Below are positions 6,141 through 8,430 of a stretch of 8,430 bases of DNA, piece by piece. Made by a program: the position numbers and the translations under genes. The stretch's first letter is position 1. Each line of letters starts with the position of its first letter. Below the pieces are notes generated by a model. The model was not told the origin of the DNA. It ran no database searches and worked only from the letters and a program-made list of their open reading frames with translations. The DNA is from an uncultured Polyangiaceae bacterium (GTDB lineage Bacteria > Myxococcota_A > Polyangia > Polyangiales > Houyiibacteriaceae), in NCBI GenBank assembly GCA_947259605.1, contig CAMYMX010000118.1, forward strand, positions 1 through 8,430, read 5' to 3'.

Positions 6141-7342
6141 ATCCGAGCGTCGAAGCCCTGTGCCGATAAGGCCTCCACAACCTGCTCCGCCTCTTCTTCA
6201 CCGCGAAGCTGAAGCACCATGCTCACGATCGCCGCGCGAGCGGAGGAGGCGTCGAACGCACGCTGATGACTGATCTCCATGATGTTGCTGTGTAGCTCGC
6301 CGATCAGCTGGGTGACCTGGCCGAGGGCGCCCGGGATGTCCGGCACCTCGACCTCGAGCCTCACCAGCCGGTGGCTGCGCACCATGCCGCGCTGCAGGAC
6401 CGAGGACAGGGTCATCATGTCGATGTTGCCGCCACAGAGGATGGTTCCGACGTTTTGGCCCTGGAACCGTTCGTTGTGCCTCATCGCTGCTGCCACGCCT
6501 GCTGCGCCGGCGCCTTCAACAATGGTTTTCTCGATTTCGGCGAGGACGAAGATCGCTTGCTCGATGTCCTCTTCAGAGACGAGGACGATATCGTCGACGT
6601 GGCGTCGAATGAGATCCATGGTGAGTATGCCGGGTGATTTGACCGCGATGCCGTCCGCAACCGTGTCGTGATTTGGGAGGTCACTCGGATCGAGGCCGTG
6701 AAAGGCATGGTGAGCCGACGGGTAGCGTTCGCTCTGCACGCCGATGATCTGGATGCTGGGGTCCAGCGCCTTGGCTGCGACGGCCACTCCGGAGATCAGG
6801 CCGCCACCACCGATGGGGACGAGGAGGGTGCCGATTCGGTTCCCCGTCCCGAGCATCTCCAGCGCGAGCGTCCCCTGACCCGCAATCACCGCTGGGTCGT
6901 CATAGGGATGAACCAAGGTCAGGTCCCGTTCGCGTGCCAGCTCTTGCGTGAACGCCCGCGTCTCGTCGAACCGGCTCCCGTGCAAGATCACTTCGGCCCC
7001 ATGCGCACGGGTCTGCTCCACCTTGGAATTGGGGGTGGTGCGCGGCATGACGATGGTCGTCGGAATCCCGAGCCGCCTTCCATGATAGGCGAGCGCTTGC
7101 GCATGGTTGCCGGCAGACATGGCGATCACGCCCCGTGCGCGTTCCGCCCGGCTCAGGCCGAGCATGCGATGGAGCGCTCCCCGCTCCTTGAAGGATGCGG
7201 TGAACTGTTGGTTTTCGAACTTCAAGTAGAGTTGTACGCCAGTCAGTGCTGACAGCGTTTCAGAAAGCTCGAACGGAGTCCGCGCGATGCTCGGCCCGAT
7301 GAGCTCGTGAGCGCGGCGGATATCATCGATGGTGACCGTCAC
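6131..7342 (-). CDS. ilvA: Threonine dehydratase (threonine ammonia-lyase) with one ACT domain
   Basis: This 403-residue cytosolic PLP enzyme deaminates L-threonine to 2-oxobutanoate, the entry to isoleucine synthesis or to threonine catabolism. The PLP fold spans about 5-320. The Schiff-base lysine is Lys52 in ASFKERGA, with SAGNHAQ at 76-82, the PLP-phosphate loop PIGGGGLISG at 176-185 and CGGNID at 303-308. A single ACT domain follows at about 326-400 (VRLEVEVPDIPGALGQV), which places it in the short IlvA/TdcB-like class with one C-terminal ACT rather than the long biosynthetic form of about 510 residues. Allosteric control by an amino acid is likely from the family. The start is GTG at 7342, and its GTGA overlaps the stop of the upstream gene, so translation is probably coupled. 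A serine dehydratase activity is also possible. The gene is intact. Confidence 0.93.
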   Translation of the reverse strand: MTVTIDDIRRAHELIGPSIARTPFELSETLSALTGVQLYLKFENQQFTASFKERGALHRMLGLSRAERARGVIAMSAGNHAQALAYHGRRLGIPTTIVMPRTTPNSKVEQTRAHGAEVILHGSRFDETRAFTQELARERDLTLVHPYDDPAVIAGQGTLALEMLGTGNRIGTLLVPIGGGGLISGVAVAAKALDPSIQIIGVQSERYPSAHHAFHGLDPSDLPNHDTVADGIAVKSPGILTMDLIRRHVDDIVLVSEEDIEQAIFVLAEIEKTIVEGAGAAGVAAAMRHNERFQGQNVGTILCGGNIDMMTLSSVLQRGMVRSHRLVRLEVEVPDIPGALGQVTQLIGELHSNIMEISHQRAFDASSARAAIVSMVLQLRGEEEAEQVVEALSAQGFDARMLD

Positions 7343-8430
7343 GGTGAACCGACGTGGTGAATCGACAGGAAACCGTTGGGAACGAGGCTGGTGGCGAGCA
7401 TGACTTCGTTGATGTCGCGGTGCTCCGACCAGGTGCGAGCTTCTCGATGCTGAGGATGGCGCCAGAAGGACTCGATCTCCGGACCGAGCGCAACGTAGGG
7501 CGCCAGTGCTTTGAGCTGCTCGTGCGCCTCCGCACCTCGAGACAAGTGCCGATGCCGCATTCCCACCTCGTTTTCGATCAGCGGGACTGCGGAGAGTCCG
7601 ATTGCGAGGCCGAGCTCGCGAAAAGCCAGGCGACGAGATGCGGGATAGCTAAGGTCATTCTGCTGAGCGTAGCCCGCAAGACCTCGCACTGCTGCAGCGA
7701 GCAAGGCGTCCAACAGGGGAGACCCCGCGAATGCTCCGAGGGGCATCAACTGCGCAACGCGTGAGGCATCCGCCAGCAGGCCGCCCAGGCCGAGCGCGTC
7801 AGCGGTCGCCCAGTCCTGGCCCGTGACCATGGCTGCGAAGTCCGCGACCTCGTCCTCCAAGCCCGGGCTGCGTGGGGTGCTCGGTTGCGCTGATTTCGTC
7901 GTTTGGAGCTGTGTGTAGGTGATGAAACCATCTAGCGGATCGTGATGGCCCATCGAGGAGACGAGTGGGCGCGAAAGATCGGTGTTCATCTTCCAAACCA
8001 TCCGTCGACCACGTCGATCGGAATAGGTGAAGGCGTCGTGCGCCACCTTGGCGAGCTCCCGCACCCAGGTATTGAACTGCGGCTGTCTCGTCCGCAGCCA
8101 CATCTGGTTCAAGGCGTGCATCCATTTGGTCAAGTAGTGGAAATACTGGCCGTCCCGTTGCCACTCCAGTTGCTCATCGAAGGGTTCGCCGCTGGCTCGT
8201 TCGGGAAGTGTCTTGCCGATGCGCAAGCCGCCGCGCGTCGGGTGAGCCTCACCTTCCTGCGCACCGAGTCCGCTGATCCATCCGGTTCGCGGATCATCGC
8301 TACGATAGAATCCGAGCACGTGATGCACTTGGTCGACCAGGCGAAGCGCGAGCTCCTCGTAGCGTTCTTCGCCGGTCGCCTGGGCCAAGCCGAGGAAGTT
8401 GCAGACCGCGAAGGCATCGGTCCATAGGTA
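7339..8430 (-). CDS. Unrecognised conserved-type protein, 3' part, coupled to ilvA
   Basis: The frame is open from the right edge to a TGA at 7339-7341, giving 363 residues. The true start lies outside the window, since the frame runs unbroken and coding-like through the edge (WTDAFAVCNFLGLAQATG). A TTG at 8388 is internal. I do not recognise the family with certainty. The protein looks soluble and mostly helical, with Trp/His/Tyr-rich conserved-looking blocks: HPTRGGLRIGK, LEWQRDGQYFHYLTKWMHAL and SMGHHDPLDG. A Trp-Asp entry motif plus repeated helical hairpins suggests an alpha/alpha-toroid fold like those of six-hairpin glycosidases, but this is only an impression. No membrane segment or signal peptide is seen in the visible part. 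It precedes ilvA with a 4-base overlap (GTGA), so the two are one transcription unit. Confidence 0.8.
   Translation of the reverse strand, partial: YLWTDAFAVCNFLGLAQATGEERYEELALRLVDQVHHVLGFYRSDDPRTGWISGLGAQEGEAHPTRGGLRIGKTLPERASGEPFDEQLEWQRDGQYFHYLTKWMHALNQMWLRTRQPQFNTWVRELAKVAHDAFTYSDRRGRRMVWKMNTDLSRPLVSSMGHHDPLDGFITYTQLQTTKSAQPSTPRSPGLEDEVADFAAMVTGQDWATADALGLGGLLADASRVAQLMPLGAFAGSPLLDALLAAAVRGLAGYAQQNDLSYPASRRLAFRELGLAIGLSAVPLIENEVGMRHRHLSRGAEAHEQLKALAPYVALGPEIESFWRHPQHREARTWSEHRDINEVMLATSLVPNGFLSIHHVGSP

Overview
The window is GC-rich, gene-dense chromosomal DNA of a Gram-negative-type bacterium. Codons mostly end in G or C, genes sit close together, and starts are mixed (ATG and GTG). The gene families (a protein-repair methyltransferase fused to an erythromycin-esterase-like domain, a HAD phosphatase fused to a HerA-like ATPase, a ZnT9-type cation transporter) would fit a deltaproteobacterial or myxobacterial lineage. 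That placement is inference from gene content only. I see no rRNA, tRNA, CRISPR array, insertion sequence or phage gene.

Layout from left to right. (1) Positions 1-359 hold no convincing complete gene. There may be the tail of an upstream gene ending near 119, a weak terminator-like element, and an operator-like dyad next to a -35-like hexamer. (2) 360-2342 (+) encodes a two-domain protein: protein-L-isoaspartate O-methyltransferase followed by an erythromycin-esterase-family domain. The same reading frame stays coding-like for 21 more codons past its TGA. (3) 2438-4153 (-) encodes a HAD-type phosphatase fused to a P-loop ATPase and a short C-terminal module; it converges on gene 2. (4) A 178-bp gap may hold a small cysteine-rich ORF. 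(5) 4335-5336 (-) is a CDF metal transporter of the SLC30A9/ZnT9 subgroup. (6) A 108-bp divergent promoter region carries an extended -10 box and a perfect dyad. (7) 5445-6098 (+) is a TrkA/KtrA-type RCK potassium-channel regulator with a strong Shine-Dalgarno. (8) 6131-7342 (-) is an ACT-domain threonine dehydratase (IlvA/TdcB class). (9) 7339-8430 (-) is the 3' part of an unrecognised, probably all-helical protein that overlaps ilvA by four bases (GTGA) and runs off the right edge.

Functionally, the left two thirds combine protein repair (methyltransferase), an esterase-like hydrolase, metal efflux or buffering, K+ channel gating and an unexplained phosphatase-ATPase fusion. This resembles a stress or ion-homeostasis neighbourhood rather than a dedicated pathway. 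The right third is a translationally coupled pair of an unknown protein and threonine dehydratase. The least understood items are the HAD-ATPase fusion, the methyltransferase-esterase fusion with its coding-like tail, and the unknown partner of ilvA.
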